64,000 nucleotides of DNA from Puteibacter caeruleilacunae. Its GTDB lineage: Bacteria; Bacteroidota; Bacteroidia; Bacteroidales; Prolixibacteraceae. Shown here piece by piece: positions 34,201 through 44,200 of the stretch. The first letter of the stretch is position 1; every line of letters starts with the position of its first letter. The notes under the pieces were generated by a model. That model was given only the letters and a program-made list of their open reading frames with translations, was not told where the DNA came from and ran no database searches. The position numbers and the translations under genes were made by a program. The stretch lies in NCBI GenBank assembly GCA_005217565.1, contig SJCO01000002.1, positions 575,213-639,212 on the forward strand, read 5' to 3'.

Positions 34201-35200
34201 AGTTGAAGACTATATCAAGCTTCGTGAGAAGTACAGGAAAGAGAATGCAAACCTTACTTGTACTCCTGAAGAGCCGGTTATTGATGCAAAACCTGTTGCT
34301 TTCATTCCACCTAAGCCAGAACCTAAGAGCAACGCAGTAGCACCAACAGTAAAAGGATGGCCTTTTAACACTGCTGAAGCTAAAGCAAAACAAAACAAGT
34401 TATCGGATGTAAAAACAGCATTGAATTTAGGTAATGGTGTTACTATTGACCTTGTTCAGATTCCTGCGGGAGAGTTTGTGATGGGTAACAATGATGGAGA
34501 TCAAGATGAGCGACCTGCATCAAAAGTTGCGATCGATAAACCATTCTACATGTCGACAACAGAAATAACCGCTAAAATGTATAAGCAATATAAAGCAGAG
34601 CATGATCAAGGGGTTGTAAATTATACAAGTAAAGATGTTAGGTTCAGAGGGCACTTAATGAATATTGAACAATATCCTGCAGTAAGAATCTCATGGGATG
34701 AAGCGATGAAATTCTGTAAGTGGCTATCTGAAAAGACCGGAAAGAAGGTAACTCTTCCAACAGAAGCACAATGGGAATGGGCATGTCGCGCAGGAAGTCA
34801 GACTCCTTTCAGTTATGGCGACAACAAAGCTGATTTCAGTCAGTATGCCAACCTTGCTGATCAGGCACTAAAATCACTTGCCAGTCGTTCTTCACCAACA
34901 TGGCACCCTCGTGATGATCGCTTCAATGATAATGCAATGATCACAACAAATGTAGGAAGTTACCAACCAAATGCTTGGGGATTATATGATATGCATGGTA
35001 ATGCTGCAGAGTGGACACGTTCATCATTTGCTGCTTACCCATACAAATCATCTGTTGATGCAACTAATGGTACTAAGAAAACTGTACGTGGAGGGTCATG
35101 GTATGATCGTCCATATCGTTCAACCTCTTCATACCGTCTAGGATACAATTCTTATCAGCGTATCCACAACGTTGGATTCCGTATTGTAATTGAAGATTAG
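31247..35200 (+). CDS. HzsA-like / di-haem / FGE-like fusion protein
   Basis: This 1317-residue protein has a cleavable signal (to about residue 23), then an unrecognised N-terminal half (25-390). A hydrazine-synthase-alpha-like beta-propeller region follows (about 420-800; SSTRNMHGVPCVSGSSDVAN, DQDDNWHPTML, SYWPNSIFYTKAIPNHPTK). Two c-type haem sites follow, CVGCH at 827 and CAGCH at 877, and an FGE/SUMF1-type domain at about 1065-1316. The propeller-plus-haem part is common in Planctomycetes and relatives. The FGE-like domain lacks both catalytic cysteines: where human FGE has GGSYMCHRSYC, this has GGSWYDRPYRS. So formylglycine formation is unlikely. Periplasmic redox role inferred; divergent from a sulfatase. 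Confidence 0.85.
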   Translation: MKAKQFIFLLITMTALTINAIASVQSSFYSKKSTFEATLLSSFEKIQKYEEKHGPVFTVSDELTPDNGQTLSINVTNCTSVYVRSNYESGYKKMWDPTVMIPAMFVNVVNPAWELTSGGTVKAENKVESFNDLTQRFGTFNGKRNRTFKLNDGKVKAENGFEFRYHWVSQAELLAPKNAKTFKTAFIPKQGTIYSFIYTDEFNAFLEALKHDFPMETEMFLGKNYQHLKRIAGFKKDAGNLSWGKQIDALVNADSRISSANGNDAKAFLNLVERQSYLERLDAIDFEALELAIKDIKNTYPQKYSKADKYLSQLDAYKSSKKELINKISKGDENAFKQVVGIEAFQQEALLANPAIDFENILLIKRQKLISNNKSSIGQGPDPFGLASNFQSLSMINRDIWDNEIASYSLKEGNMKTVLKPDDNRFIGLFDLHFDAEKMLFSLPTDKNQWQVFESNADGSNIRQVSPTEESVDNYDACYLPNEEIIFSSTRNMHGVPCVSGSSDVANLCRMDKDGGNIRMLCFDQDDNWHPTMLNNGKVMYTRWEYTDEPHYFTRVLMNMNPDGTNQKEYYGSSSYWPNSIFYTKAIPNHPTKVVGIVTGHHGTRRAGELVIFDPVKGRFETDGVIQKIPGRGQKVEATIADRLVDDVWPKFLTPYPINEKYFLVAMQKSPYDKFGIYLVDVFDNLVPLITDTDYAFFEPVPLKKTQRPPVIPDRVNLDSKEATIYISDIYEGRAMKHVPRGTVKSLRLFEPNYAVRKTGGHINIGIDGPWDAKKIMGTVPVYPDGSAHFTVPANTPIAVQPLDEKGQAVQVMRSWFTAMPGERLSCVGCHEDQNMIPPARFTEASRKKPSIIKEWYGPARGFSFKNEVQPVLDRYCAGCHTEGKGIPDFSRKQADTHNIGNKKGKYDFTPSYVNLHPYVRRAGNEGDYRVQNPYEYHANTSELVQKLRKGHHNVQMDAESWDRLITWIDLNVPDKGTWTERAPEVEDYIKLREKYRKENANLTCTPEEPVIDAKPVAFIPPKPEPKSNAVAPTVKGWPFNTAEAKAKQNKLSDVKTALNLGNGVTIDLVQIPAGEFVMGNNDGDQDERPASKVAIDKPFYMSTTEITAKMYKQYKAEHDQGVVNYTSKDVRFRGHLMNIEQYPAVRISWDEAMKFCKWLSEKTGKKVTLPTEAQWEWACRAGSQTPFSYGDNKADFSQYANLADQALKSLASRSSPTWHPRDDRFNDNAMITTNVGSYQPNAWGLYDMHGNAAEWTRSSFAAYPYKSSVDATNGTKKTVRGGSWYDRPYRSTSSYRLGYNSYQRIHNVGFRIVIED

Positions 35201-35237
35201 AACGTTAGTTCATTCTACTTTTTATACATAGGAAATG

Positions 35238-35270
35238 AGGTCTCCTCTTATATTGAGGAGACCTTTTTTA
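35238..35270. terminator. Bidirectional terminator
   Basis: A perfect 10-bp stem (35238-35247 with 35255-35264) and a T run lie between the convergent fusion gene and the HTCS regulator. Confidence 0.85.
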
Positions 35271-35275
35271 TGGTC

Positions 35276-38200
35276 TTATTTCTTCAAATAATCATTCGGT
35301 GATTGTCCAAACTCCTTCTTAAAACAAGTTCCAAAATAGGACAAGGAATTAAAGCCTGATTTGTAAGCAATTTCAGTAACAGAAAGTTCCCCTTCATCTA
35401 ACATTCTTTTGGCATGACGTAAACGTTCTGCTCTAATAAATTCATTACCACTTTTACCTGTTATGGCTACCAATTTACGATACAACGTACTTGTACTGAC
35501 TCCAAGCTCCTCGGACAACTGAGTTGTACTAAACTTTGCATTATCTAAGTTCTGCTCAATTAAAGCTTTAGCATCAGCAAACAATTTCTGATCGAGTGAT
35601 GAAATATTAAGCTTACTGGCCTCCAGACAAACACCACTGTCAATATCGTTATGTTGCTGAGTTCTTAGCTTCAAGAGATTTTCAATCTGTGCTCGAAATA
35701 ACCTCACATTAAATGGCTTTGGAATATATATATCTGCTCCACTTTCAAAACCTTGAATCTGATCTTCAATAGTTTCTTTTGCCGTTAATAGAATAAACAG
35801 AATATGCGAGGTTTCAATATTTCCTTTCACTCGACGACAGAATTCAATACCATTCATCACTGGCATCATCACGTCAGAAATAATAATATCGGGATCGAAC
35901 TGTTGAATTAATCCGATAGCATCTTTCCCATTTTCAGCCGTTCTTACACGATATTCATCACACAGTAAATCTGTAACGAAAGCCAATAAATCATGGTTGT
36001 CGTCAACCAATAAAATCCGCTTAGCATCAGTAGGTCCGAATTCCTTACTCAGATCCCAGTCTGCCGCTGTCATCTGTGGCATCCCTTGAACATCGACAGA
36101 ATTAGAGATTTCAACTTCTGATTCACTTATCGGTGGAAGATTAATTGTAAAGCTAGTTCCTTTTTGTTCTTGACTTTCAACCTTGATAGTACCTCCGTGC
36201 AACTGAATTATCTCCTTGGCTAATGCCAATCCAATACCTGATCCTACAAGTTGCTTTTCTTCTGCTTCTGCAACACGATAAAAACGATCGAATATCTTGG
36301 CAATATCTTCTGCTGGTATTCCCTTTCCCGTATCCTCAACCTGTATCGTTAATGCTTCATCCAAAGTACATTTTACAATAACACTATCTCCAAAATCGGA
36401 ATACTTAATTGCATTACTTAGAAGATTATACAACACTGAACCAATTTTACTTATATCATAAATCCACTCCCCTACATTGGTTCCAATCTCAACCGATAGC
36501 TTTATTCCCTTTCGATTCGCCAACTCATTGAAAGCATTAACCTGCTGCTGAAGAAAAGCACTCATGTTAGATTTTCCTAATCGAAGGTTCAATACATTTT
36601 GCTCTGCTTTTCGGAAGTCAAGAATATCATTTACCAGGTTAAGCATCCTATTGGTATTTCTTTTAGCAATTCCTAACAGATGAATCTTTTGAGGATCCTC
36701 CTCTAAAGCATCAAGTTTCTCTAGTGGTCCTGATATTAACGTTAATGGAGTTCTAAACTCATGAGATATATTGGTAAAGAATCGCAGACGCATTTGAGTA
36801 ACCTCTTTCTCTTTCTCCTTTTCAATACGTCCTATTCGAATGTCATTCTTCGCTTTTATGCGGTCGGACATAATTTTAAAAGCAATCAATGCAATAATCA
36901 GTAATACAAGAAAATATAGACTAATTGCTTCACTGGTAATCCACCAGATTGGCAATACCTCTATTTTTAAAAGCTTTGCCTCGGGATTCCAGTGTCCATC
37001 CGGACTGGCCACTTTTAATTCGAAGGTATATTCTCCTGGCTCAACGTTATGGAAATAAACCGTTCTATCTGATGTTTCGATCCATTCATCATGATGGTTA
37101 ATTAAACGATACCCGTATTTTATACTAGCATTCTTTCCGTAGAAAAATGTAGTAAAATCGATAGAGAAAGAATTTTGCTTTTCTTTTAAGACAATGTTAT
37201 TCCATTCATGACCATTGTAATACCTGACTCCGTTAAGCGGTTTAAACTTTATGCTCTTATTTAACACGCGTACATCTGATATTGCAGGCTTCAATTCAAT
37301 CGTATCAGGATGAATATCTGTCGGATTAAAATAAGTAAGTCCATTAATGGAACCAAAATACAACTGATGGTTGGCATCTATGAATGAGGAAGAGTAAGTA
37401 AACTGATTACTAGGTAATCCATCATCAACAGAGAACTGCTCAACATCGGTAAAATTCTTTCGGAATCTCATTAATCCCTTATTGGTAGAAATCCAAATAA
37501 AACCAATCTCATCCTCAATGATACCACATATTGAATTATTTACCAATCCCTCATTTGTCGTAAAGTTCTCTACAATCTTTTTACGCGTTGATAGTTTAAA
37601 CAATCCCGCTTTCTTGGTACCAATCCACAAATTGCGTTCACTATCTTCAAATAAACAACATAATCGTGTTCCTTTTAACTTGTTCTTATAGTCAATACCT
37701 TTAAACCTATCGACCTCCTTATCGGTTTTCGGATCATATTCCACAAGCTGTTGATAGTTCCCCATAAATAACTTTCCATCCTTAGCCTCCAGGCAACAAA
37801 ATAATCTCCAAAAAGCACCGCCAGTGCGCACAATTTTTGCCTCTTGATATTTATTTTTCACAAATGGCACCTGTATAAGTCCATAAGAGGATGCAAGCCA
37901 CAGGTCACCATTCTTTCCCATAGTAATTTCACTATACTCCGGCATACGGGTATCCGGCACAACCTCTTTTATTTTCTTTGTCTTAGGATTATATACAAAT
38001 AGACCTCTGCGATAAGTACCAATCCATAGGTGTCCTAATCGATCAAAGCAAAGCGCATGAATATTCATTTTCCGAATAGCTCTATGCAGTAAAGGCTCAG
38101 CGGTACCCGTGACTGGATCAAAAAGAACAATTCCTGCACTCTGCGTTCCTACCCAGATCTTACCATCAGGTGCTTGTGCTATACCTCGTATCGCATTGTT

Positions 38201-39289
38201 ATTTATTCTGCCATTTAATTGTCGTGGCCAAATACTTCGAAAAACGTTAATTCTGTCGCGATATATATTGACTCCACCAAAGTAAGTTCCGACCCACATA
38301 TTGTTATCCCGATCACGATAAATATCCATAATTGATCGGTAAGACAATCCCATTGGATTAAAATTATCTGGAGTAATATGATTAACACCACCATCAAGTC
38401 CGATTAGATAGAGACCTTTGTAGGTTCCAACCCATATATTACCACTGGCATCTTCATTTACACTCCGCACCTCAACATTTCGAAACAGCTCAGGATATTT
38501 TTGAATCATGTGAAAACTATCTCCCTTCTTTACGATCACAAATAGTCCTTGTGTCCCATTACATCCCCATATTCTACCTTGCGAATCTTTAAAAAAACGA
38601 CTTACACCCTTCCATCGTAATCCATCCCAAGCCGGCTTTTGTCCTTCCACTGGAGTAATATTCTTAGTATCCAAATCCATCAGGTAAACTCCTTTACTTG
38701 AGCTTAAAACCATCCGGTTTTGTCCTATTTCAATAAGTGATTTAAGCGCTCCAATATTTGTTGTCTTCCCTTTAAGTGAAACAACTTCAAACTTATCGTA
38801 CTCCTTGTCATAATAACAAAGATTATTCCCAACCAAAATCCATAAACTCCCTTGTGAATCTGTAACCATTCCGGCACAACCTTTTCCGACAAATTCAGGA
38901 TAAACTTTAAATCCATTAATATCGGGGATATAACGACAAACGCCATCTTCTGAACCAAACCATAAATTGCCCTGAATATCTTCAGTTATGCATTTAATTA
39001 TAGTACCTGAAACTGAATTGGGATCTTCTGGATTATAGTAGTAATTTTCAACCTCATACCCATTGTAGCAATTCAAACCATCTTCAGTACCTATCCATAT
39101 TTTACCTTCACGATCCTGAAAAATCTTGTATATCGTATTCTGAGTTAAGCCGTCTTCAACCGTTAAATGCATAAAATTCAGGTTCTCACTAATGATCTGT
39201 TGAGTACAAATTCCAGGCAAGGACAGAAATAGTAATAAAGTAACAAGTAAGCTACTTAAAAAATAGTTTTTCAGTTTCAAGTAAATCAT
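35276..39289 (-). CDS. Hybrid two-component system regulator (HTCS)
   Basis: About 1337 residues from the ATG before the signal segment MIYLKLKNYFLSS; a longer start adds 27 residues without a signal. The periplasmic part holds repeated propeller blades (GKIWIGTEDGL, NIWVGTYKGLYL, HLWIGTYRRGLF) and a Y_Y_Y domain, then a transmembrane helix (about 785-808). HisKA follows (FTNISHEFRTPLTLISGPLEKL), then HATPase, a receiver with Asp in DIIISDVMMPVMNG, and an AraC-type HTH at the C-terminus. Such proteins bind a glycan fragment outside and activate a nearby utilisation operon. It lies just downstream of the SusCD/FAS1 operon. Confidence 0.96.
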   Translation of the reverse strand: MIYLKLKNYFLSSLLVTLLLFLSLPGICTQQIISENLNFMHLTVEDGLTQNTIYKIFQDREGKIWIGTEDGLNCYNGYEVENYYYNPEDPNSVSGTIIKCITEDIQGNLWFGSEDGVCRYIPDINGFKVYPEFVGKGCAGMVTDSQGSLWILVGNNLCYYDKEYDKFEVVSLKGKTTNIGALKSLIEIGQNRMVLSSSKGVYLMDLDTKNITPVEGQKPAWDGLRWKGVSRFFKDSQGRIWGCNGTQGLFVIVKKGDSFHMIQKYPELFRNVEVRSVNEDASGNIWVGTYKGLYLIGLDGGVNHITPDNFNPMGLSYRSIMDIYRDRDNNMWVGTYFGGVNIYRDRINVFRSIWPRQLNGRINNNAIRGIAQAPDGKIWVGTQSAGIVLFDPVTGTAEPLLHRAIRKMNIHALCFDRLGHLWIGTYRRGLFVYNPKTKKIKEVVPDTRMPEYSEITMGKNGDLWLASSYGLIQVPFVKNKYQEAKIVRTGGAFWRLFCCLEAKDGKLFMGNYQQLVEYDPKTDKEVDRFKGIDYKNKLKGTRLCCLFEDSERNLWIGTKKAGLFKLSTRKKIVENFTTNEGLVNNSICGIIEDEIGFIWISTNKGLMRFRKNFTDVEQFSVDDGLPSNQFTYSSSFIDANHQLYFGSINGLTYFNPTDIHPDTIELKPAISDVRVLNKSIKFKPLNGVRYYNGHEWNNIVLKEKQNSFSIDFTTFFYGKNASIKYGYRLINHHDEWIETSDRTVYFHNVEPGEYTFELKVASPDGHWNPEAKLLKIEVLPIWWITSEAISLYFLVLLIIALIAFKIMSDRIKAKNDIRIGRIEKEKEKEVTQMRLRFFTNISHEFRTPLTLISGPLEKLDALEEDPQKIHLLGIAKRNTNRMLNLVNDILDFRKAEQNVLNLRLGKSNMSAFLQQQVNAFNELANRKGIKLSVEIGTNVGEWIYDISKIGSVLYNLLSNAIKYSDFGDSVIVKCTLDEALTIQVEDTGKGIPAEDIAKIFDRFYRVAEAEEKQLVGSGIGLALAKEIIQLHGGTIKVESQEQKGTSFTINLPPISESEVEISNSVDVQGMPQMTAADWDLSKEFGPTDAKRILLVDDNHDLLAFVTDLLCDEYRVRTAENGKDAIGLIQQFDPDIIISDVMMPVMNGIEFCRRVKGNIETSHILFILLTAKETIEDQIQGFESGADIYIPKPFNVRLFRAQIENLLKLRTQQHNDIDSGVCLEASKLNISSLDQKLFADAKALIEQNLDNAKFSTTQLSEELGVSTSTLYRKLVAITGKSGNEFIRAERLRHAKRMLDEGELSVTEIAYKSGFNSLSYFGTCFKKEFGQSPNDYLKK

Positions 39290-39392
39290 AGTTTTAGGTT
39301 TCGTCAGCAATATCAACGCTTCAATAAAAGCGTTAACTTTTTCATAGGAATCCAAAGTTATCAATTGCAAGCTAAAAAAGGAATTTCAGGAC

Positions 39393-39440
39393 AAAAAAAA
39401 GAGGAGCTTCAATCGCTTTCACACGACCAAAGACTCCTCT
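39393..39440 (-). terminator. Terminator of the SusCD/FAS1 operon
   Basis: AGAGGAG (39400-39406) pairs with CTCCTCT (39434-39440); on the minus strand eight T follow. It ends the seven-gene operon before the HTCS gene. Confidence 0.75.
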
Positions 39441-39519
39441 CCTATGTAAATTATCCTATTCAATATTCCGAATCCTATATCCCACCATAACGATTCGTAC
39501 TCATTAAACCGGTTCTGAA

Positions 39520-41202
39520 TTATTCTCCAGTATTTCCTGCCTCATCTACCTTAACAGTAAAATACTTCTTAGCATCCTGATGATAAGGCAAGAACCAATT
39601 TGCAGGTTCAGCTAAACTTGCCCCAATTGATACTGCATCCTCTGCAGAGTTAGCAGCCAATACATTATCAACAAGTACCTCTGGACGTCCTCTTCTAGCT
39701 ACACGAACCAAATCAAACCAACGCTTACCTTCAAAAGCTAGTTCTAATGCACGTTCTTCAAGAATCCAATCTTCAAGCGTCAACATATCAGGTAACGGAT
39801 CACTCTCAGGATTAAGATGACGCTCCAATAAAACACGTTTACGAATTCCCATTGGAGGATCTTCAACTCCTGGTACATTAAAGTCACTCCATGCACCAAG
39901 ACCTACACTTTGATCCCCATCCAAAATTAATAGTGCTTCTTTTATGCGTCCTGCTCTGTTCAATGCCTCTGCATACATCAGGTACAAATCTCCAATTCGA
40001 TATACAATCCAGTTTGCCGCGCTCTGATACTCTTCTCGGCGACTACCATTTGACGTCATCACTTGGTATTTAAATATCTCAGTATTCTTTTTATCCAAAA
40101 CACGATGTGTTTTTTTATTATAAATACCTTTATATGATACATCATGTCCCCGGAAGTAGTCTCCCCACCACGTTTCTCCACCACGACCACGATATACTTG
40201 CTCTTCAAACGCCTCAATACACTTAACTGATGGCTTAATTACATATTTCCCTCCAGGAATACTTCTTTTAGCAGTATACTCTTGCAAAATATTCAAATCA
40301 GGTGTTGAGTACTGAAACTGTAATTCAAAGATTGACTCTGGTTTTAAGTTTGCATTTGCTGCAAAAATCTTATACCACGAGAATTTTGGTCCACGTTTGT
40401 TTCCATAACAAACATTTGCATCCTGATATGTCCCAATAGAGTAACGCTCTTGATTCCAGTTAATTGCCTTTTCACAAGCCTCCACTGCCAATTCATACTC
40501 ATTTCTCCAAAGATGTACATCGGCCTGCAAACAAAGGTTTGTTATTGCTTTCATTCTTGATGTATAAACACTAGAGTTGTCATTTCCATCAACTACTTCC
40601 TGAGGATATGTCCTCTCAATCCCTTCGATGGCTTTTAAGTCATACATGATTGTATCAAGAACTGTTTCCTGTGCTACAGGATTAAACACCCTGGTGTCAG
40701 TAATTGATTCATACGGTTCTAGAATCAAAGGAACATCACCAAAAGTTCTGACCAAGTAAAAATAACACAGTGCTCTCACATTTTTCGCTTCTGCCTCGTA
40801 CTGAGCTTTTTCATCTTCAGAAAACTGAAAATCCTTGTCCTCAACCTGTTTCGCGTATTTAATGATCAGATTTGCACGATTGATCACATCATACATTCCT
40901 CCCCAATCACAAAATTTGTTGGTTGATGTAGGTTGAAAACTAAACAGATCGAGCAAATCAGGCTGCGCTCCAGTACCTGGACGAACCAAGTCCCCACGTA
41001 CTTCTCCCCATACCAATAAATGCTCAACGGCATTCTGCAATCCGTCATACATTCCTCTGGCAGCGTTATCTATATCTGTTTTCTTATCAAAATAATCTTC
41101 TGTCTTTTCCAGATAATCTGGATCAACTTCAACCAACTTTTCGCAGCTTGCATAAAGCATTCCGGTCAGTAGAATTATTGAGATATATAGTAAATTCTTC
41201 AT
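39520..41202 (-). CDS. SusD-like surface lipoprotein (second pair)
   Basis: The start at MKNLLYISII gives 560 residues and a proper lipoprotein signal with the cysteine in GMLYASCEK; a longer reading would overlap the SusC gene. The SusD/RagB helical fold is recognised by FDKKTDIDNAARGMYDGL, ALCYFYLVRTFGDVPLIL, YMYAEALNRAG-like YLMYAEALNRAG and the RALELAFEGKRWFDLVR end. It caps the outer-membrane SusC channel and captures ligand. It is the last gene of the operon, 46 bp after SusC. The terminal AEPANWFLPYHQDA region is typical. Confidence 0.95.
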   Translation of the reverse strand: MKNLLYISIILLTGMLYASCEKLVEVDPDYLEKTEDYFDKKTDIDNAARGMYDGLQNAVEHLLVWGEVRGDLVRPGTGAQPDLLDLFSFQPTSTNKFCDWGGMYDVINRANLIIKYAKQVEDKDFQFSEDEKAQYEAEAKNVRALCYFYLVRTFGDVPLILEPYESITDTRVFNPVAQETVLDTIMYDLKAIEGIERTYPQEVVDGNDNSSVYTSRMKAITNLCLQADVHLWRNEYELAVEACEKAINWNQERYSIGTYQDANVCYGNKRGPKFSWYKIFAANANLKPESIFELQFQYSTPDLNILQEYTAKRSIPGGKYVIKPSVKCIEAFEEQVYRGRGGETWWGDYFRGHDVSYKGIYNKKTHRVLDKKNTEIFKYQVMTSNGSRREEYQSAANWIVYRIGDLYLMYAEALNRAGRIKEALLILDGDQSVGLGAWSDFNVPGVEDPPMGIRKRVLLERHLNPESDPLPDMLTLEDWILEERALELAFEGKRWFDLVRVARRGRPEVLVDNVLAANSAEDAVSIGASLAEPANWFLPYHQDAKKYFTVKVDEAGNTGE

Positions 41203-41248
41203 ATCAATTATTTTTATCTGTTTAAAGTGTGTGTCTCTTAAATTCAAA

Positions 41249-44200
41249 TTAGAATCCAAATTTCACTCCCACCAGGTAACTTCTCAATTGAGGAACTCCC
41301 CCCATATCAATTCCAAATAATAATGGATCGACACCTGATCTAAACTCAGGATCCATTCCCAGGTAATCAGTGCTTGTCCATAAGTTCTGACCTGTAAGAT
41401 TAATCTTCACTGACTTAAAGAAGGTTTTCTTTATCAAATCAGCAGGTAAAGAATAACTCAACTGTACACTCTTTAAGCGCACATACGATCCATCCTCAAC
41501 CCATCGAGTTGAAAAGCGATCATTCCCTGACGGATCTCCTGCTGCAACACGTGGCATGTTTGTTACATCTCCACTTGTTTTCCATGCATTCAATACAGAT
41601 ACATACTGATTATTTGGTCCACTCATTGATTCCATAACAGAACGCACTCCATTCACTACATCATTACCTTGTACAAACGTCATCAAAGCCGATAATTCAA
41701 ATCCATTCCATCCAACTTTAGTATTTACAGAACCAAAGTAATCAGGATTAGCACTACCGATGATTGTTTGATCATTCTCATCAATAATCTTATCACCATT
41801 CAAATCTTTGAATCGCATATCGCCAGCCTGTAATTCGCCATACCCCATTCCATTCTGCATTTCACCAATCTGCTCTGAAGTAGAATAAACACCGTCGGCA
41901 ACCCATCCATAGAATGATCCCAACTGCTCTCCTTCACGAGCAATGCCGGTAAATCCATTGCGACTAGAAAAAATATCACCATTCGGTAAATTGGTAATTT
42001 CATTCTCGTTAAACGAGATATTTCCACCAACATCCCAGGTAAGTTTACGATCAATCACTCTTGCCTGCAATCCAAATTCGAAACCTGTATTTTCAACATC
42101 TGCTGCATTATCCCAATATCCAGTATAACCCGTTACATTAGGTAAGCTCTTCCACACAATTAAATCTTTGGTATCTTTCTTATACCAGTCGGCAGTTATG
42201 TTTAAACGATGGTCAAATGCGGCCAATTTCAATCCAACATTAACGCCTTCGGTTAACTCCCACTTAAGATCCTCATTACCGATGTTATTGGGATATGTAG
42301 CTCCTCGTTCGTTATAAGAAGCACCGGCATAAGTATTATATGCAACCAGATCACCAATATTATCATTACCACTAATTCCATATCCTCCACTGATCAGCAG
42401 ATTATTGATAACTTTTGAATCAACAAGAAAATCCAATGAAGACAATCGAATACCTCCATTAATACCATAGAAGATTCCGTAAGAGTTTTTCTCTCCAAAT
42501 CGAGATGAAGCATCTCCACGCACACTTGCCGATAATAAGAAACGATCATTATAAGTATAGTCAACATTGTAAAACGAAGATGCTAATCTATACTCCTCCG
42601 AATTTCCTCCAATACTCTTCAGATACAACCCAGTTTTCAAACTTGTAAAATCATCACTTGAAGAGTTCATATTATGACCTGAGCTAAAATACTGATCAGA
42701 ATACAGCATTGATATACCACCTGTCATCTTAAGATCGTGCACATAGTTAAATACATTCTGATACGATAATGTATTTTCGCTCTGAATCATAAACCTTGTA
42801 CCATTTTGAGCTTTTGAGTAACGCAATTGATCTTCAATTATTGGAGTACCATAACTAGGATAGAAACGGAAATCCTTTAAACGATAGTAGTCAATCCCAA
42901 GACTAAATTTAGCCTGCCATTTTCCATTGATAGCCCAGTCAAGGTAAAGGTTACCAATCAACCGATTGATATCTACCTCATTCTTCATATTATCAACCAA
43001 TGCCTTAGGATTACTTCTATTTTGGAAGTCTACATCTTCTAACTCAGGCAGATCATAGTTGTTTTTATTCTTGATATATGGAGCTAACATTGGCATTTTA
43101 ACAAGAGCTGCCATCAAAGGATTACTCACAATGGTTAGATCTTCATCAGCAAGATTTTTCTCGCTATGAGAGAACATCACAGAGTTTCCAAAATTCAACT
43201 TATCACTTAATTTATAAACTAAGTCGAATGTTGTTGAAATTCTCAAGTAATCGGTACCTGACAATACTCCATCAACACCAGTATAACCAACATTAAATGC
43301 ATACTTCGCAACCTCATCTCCACCATTTAGGTTAAAGTGATAATCTTGCATCACACCTTTATCCGTCACCTCATCCAACCAGTCAGTATCGTTATTATAA
43401 CGCTGATAATCCTCATCTGCTGGATTATCAAAGAAATATTTCCCATAGTATCTACCGAAGTTATAAGGAGACATTCCATTGTCATACATCTGCTTCATGT
43501 AGTAGCTCTTATACTGGTCTCTATCAAGTAAGTCAACAGTGTTGTGGATGTCGGTTATACCATAGTAAGATTCAAAACTAAGTGATGTTTTTCCTTCTGT
43601 ACCTTTCTGAGTCGTAATAATGATAACACCATTTGCTCCACGAGTTCCATAAATAGCAGTTGATGCGGCATCTTTTAGCACCTGAACCGAAATGATATCA
43701 TTAGGATTAATATCAGCTAATGGATTGTTGTAAGATCCAAGCGACAACGGATTCGTTAACTGATACTGCAACAATGGAATTCCATTGACAACATATAAGG
43801 GCTCGTTTCCTCCACGGATAGAACCATTACCACGAATAGACACTGAAGCACCAGCCCCAGGAGCACCTGAGCGATTCACCACCTGAACACCGGATCCTGC
43901 CCCCTGAAGTTTCTCTTCAATAGATACAGATAAAATATCATTCAAAATATTCTCATCAACATACTCTACTGCACCAACAACATTTCGGTTAAGCACCTTT
44001 TTATTAACCAATTCAATCTCTTCAACTCCAGTATTAATCTTCTCTTTGACCATTCTGATCATCAAAGAAGTTCGCCCATTTAGAGCTACAATTTGCTTAT
44101 CATATCCAGGATACGAAAATCCTATTAGTACATTACCCTGTGGTACTTCCAATGAAAATTCTCCCTGTTCATTGGTAAATACCTGCGGAATAGTACTGTT

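Noticed and set aside
31247..35200. Plain sulfatase-maturing FGE
   Set aside because: The catalytic cysteines are absent, and the FGE part is only the last fifth of a haem protein.
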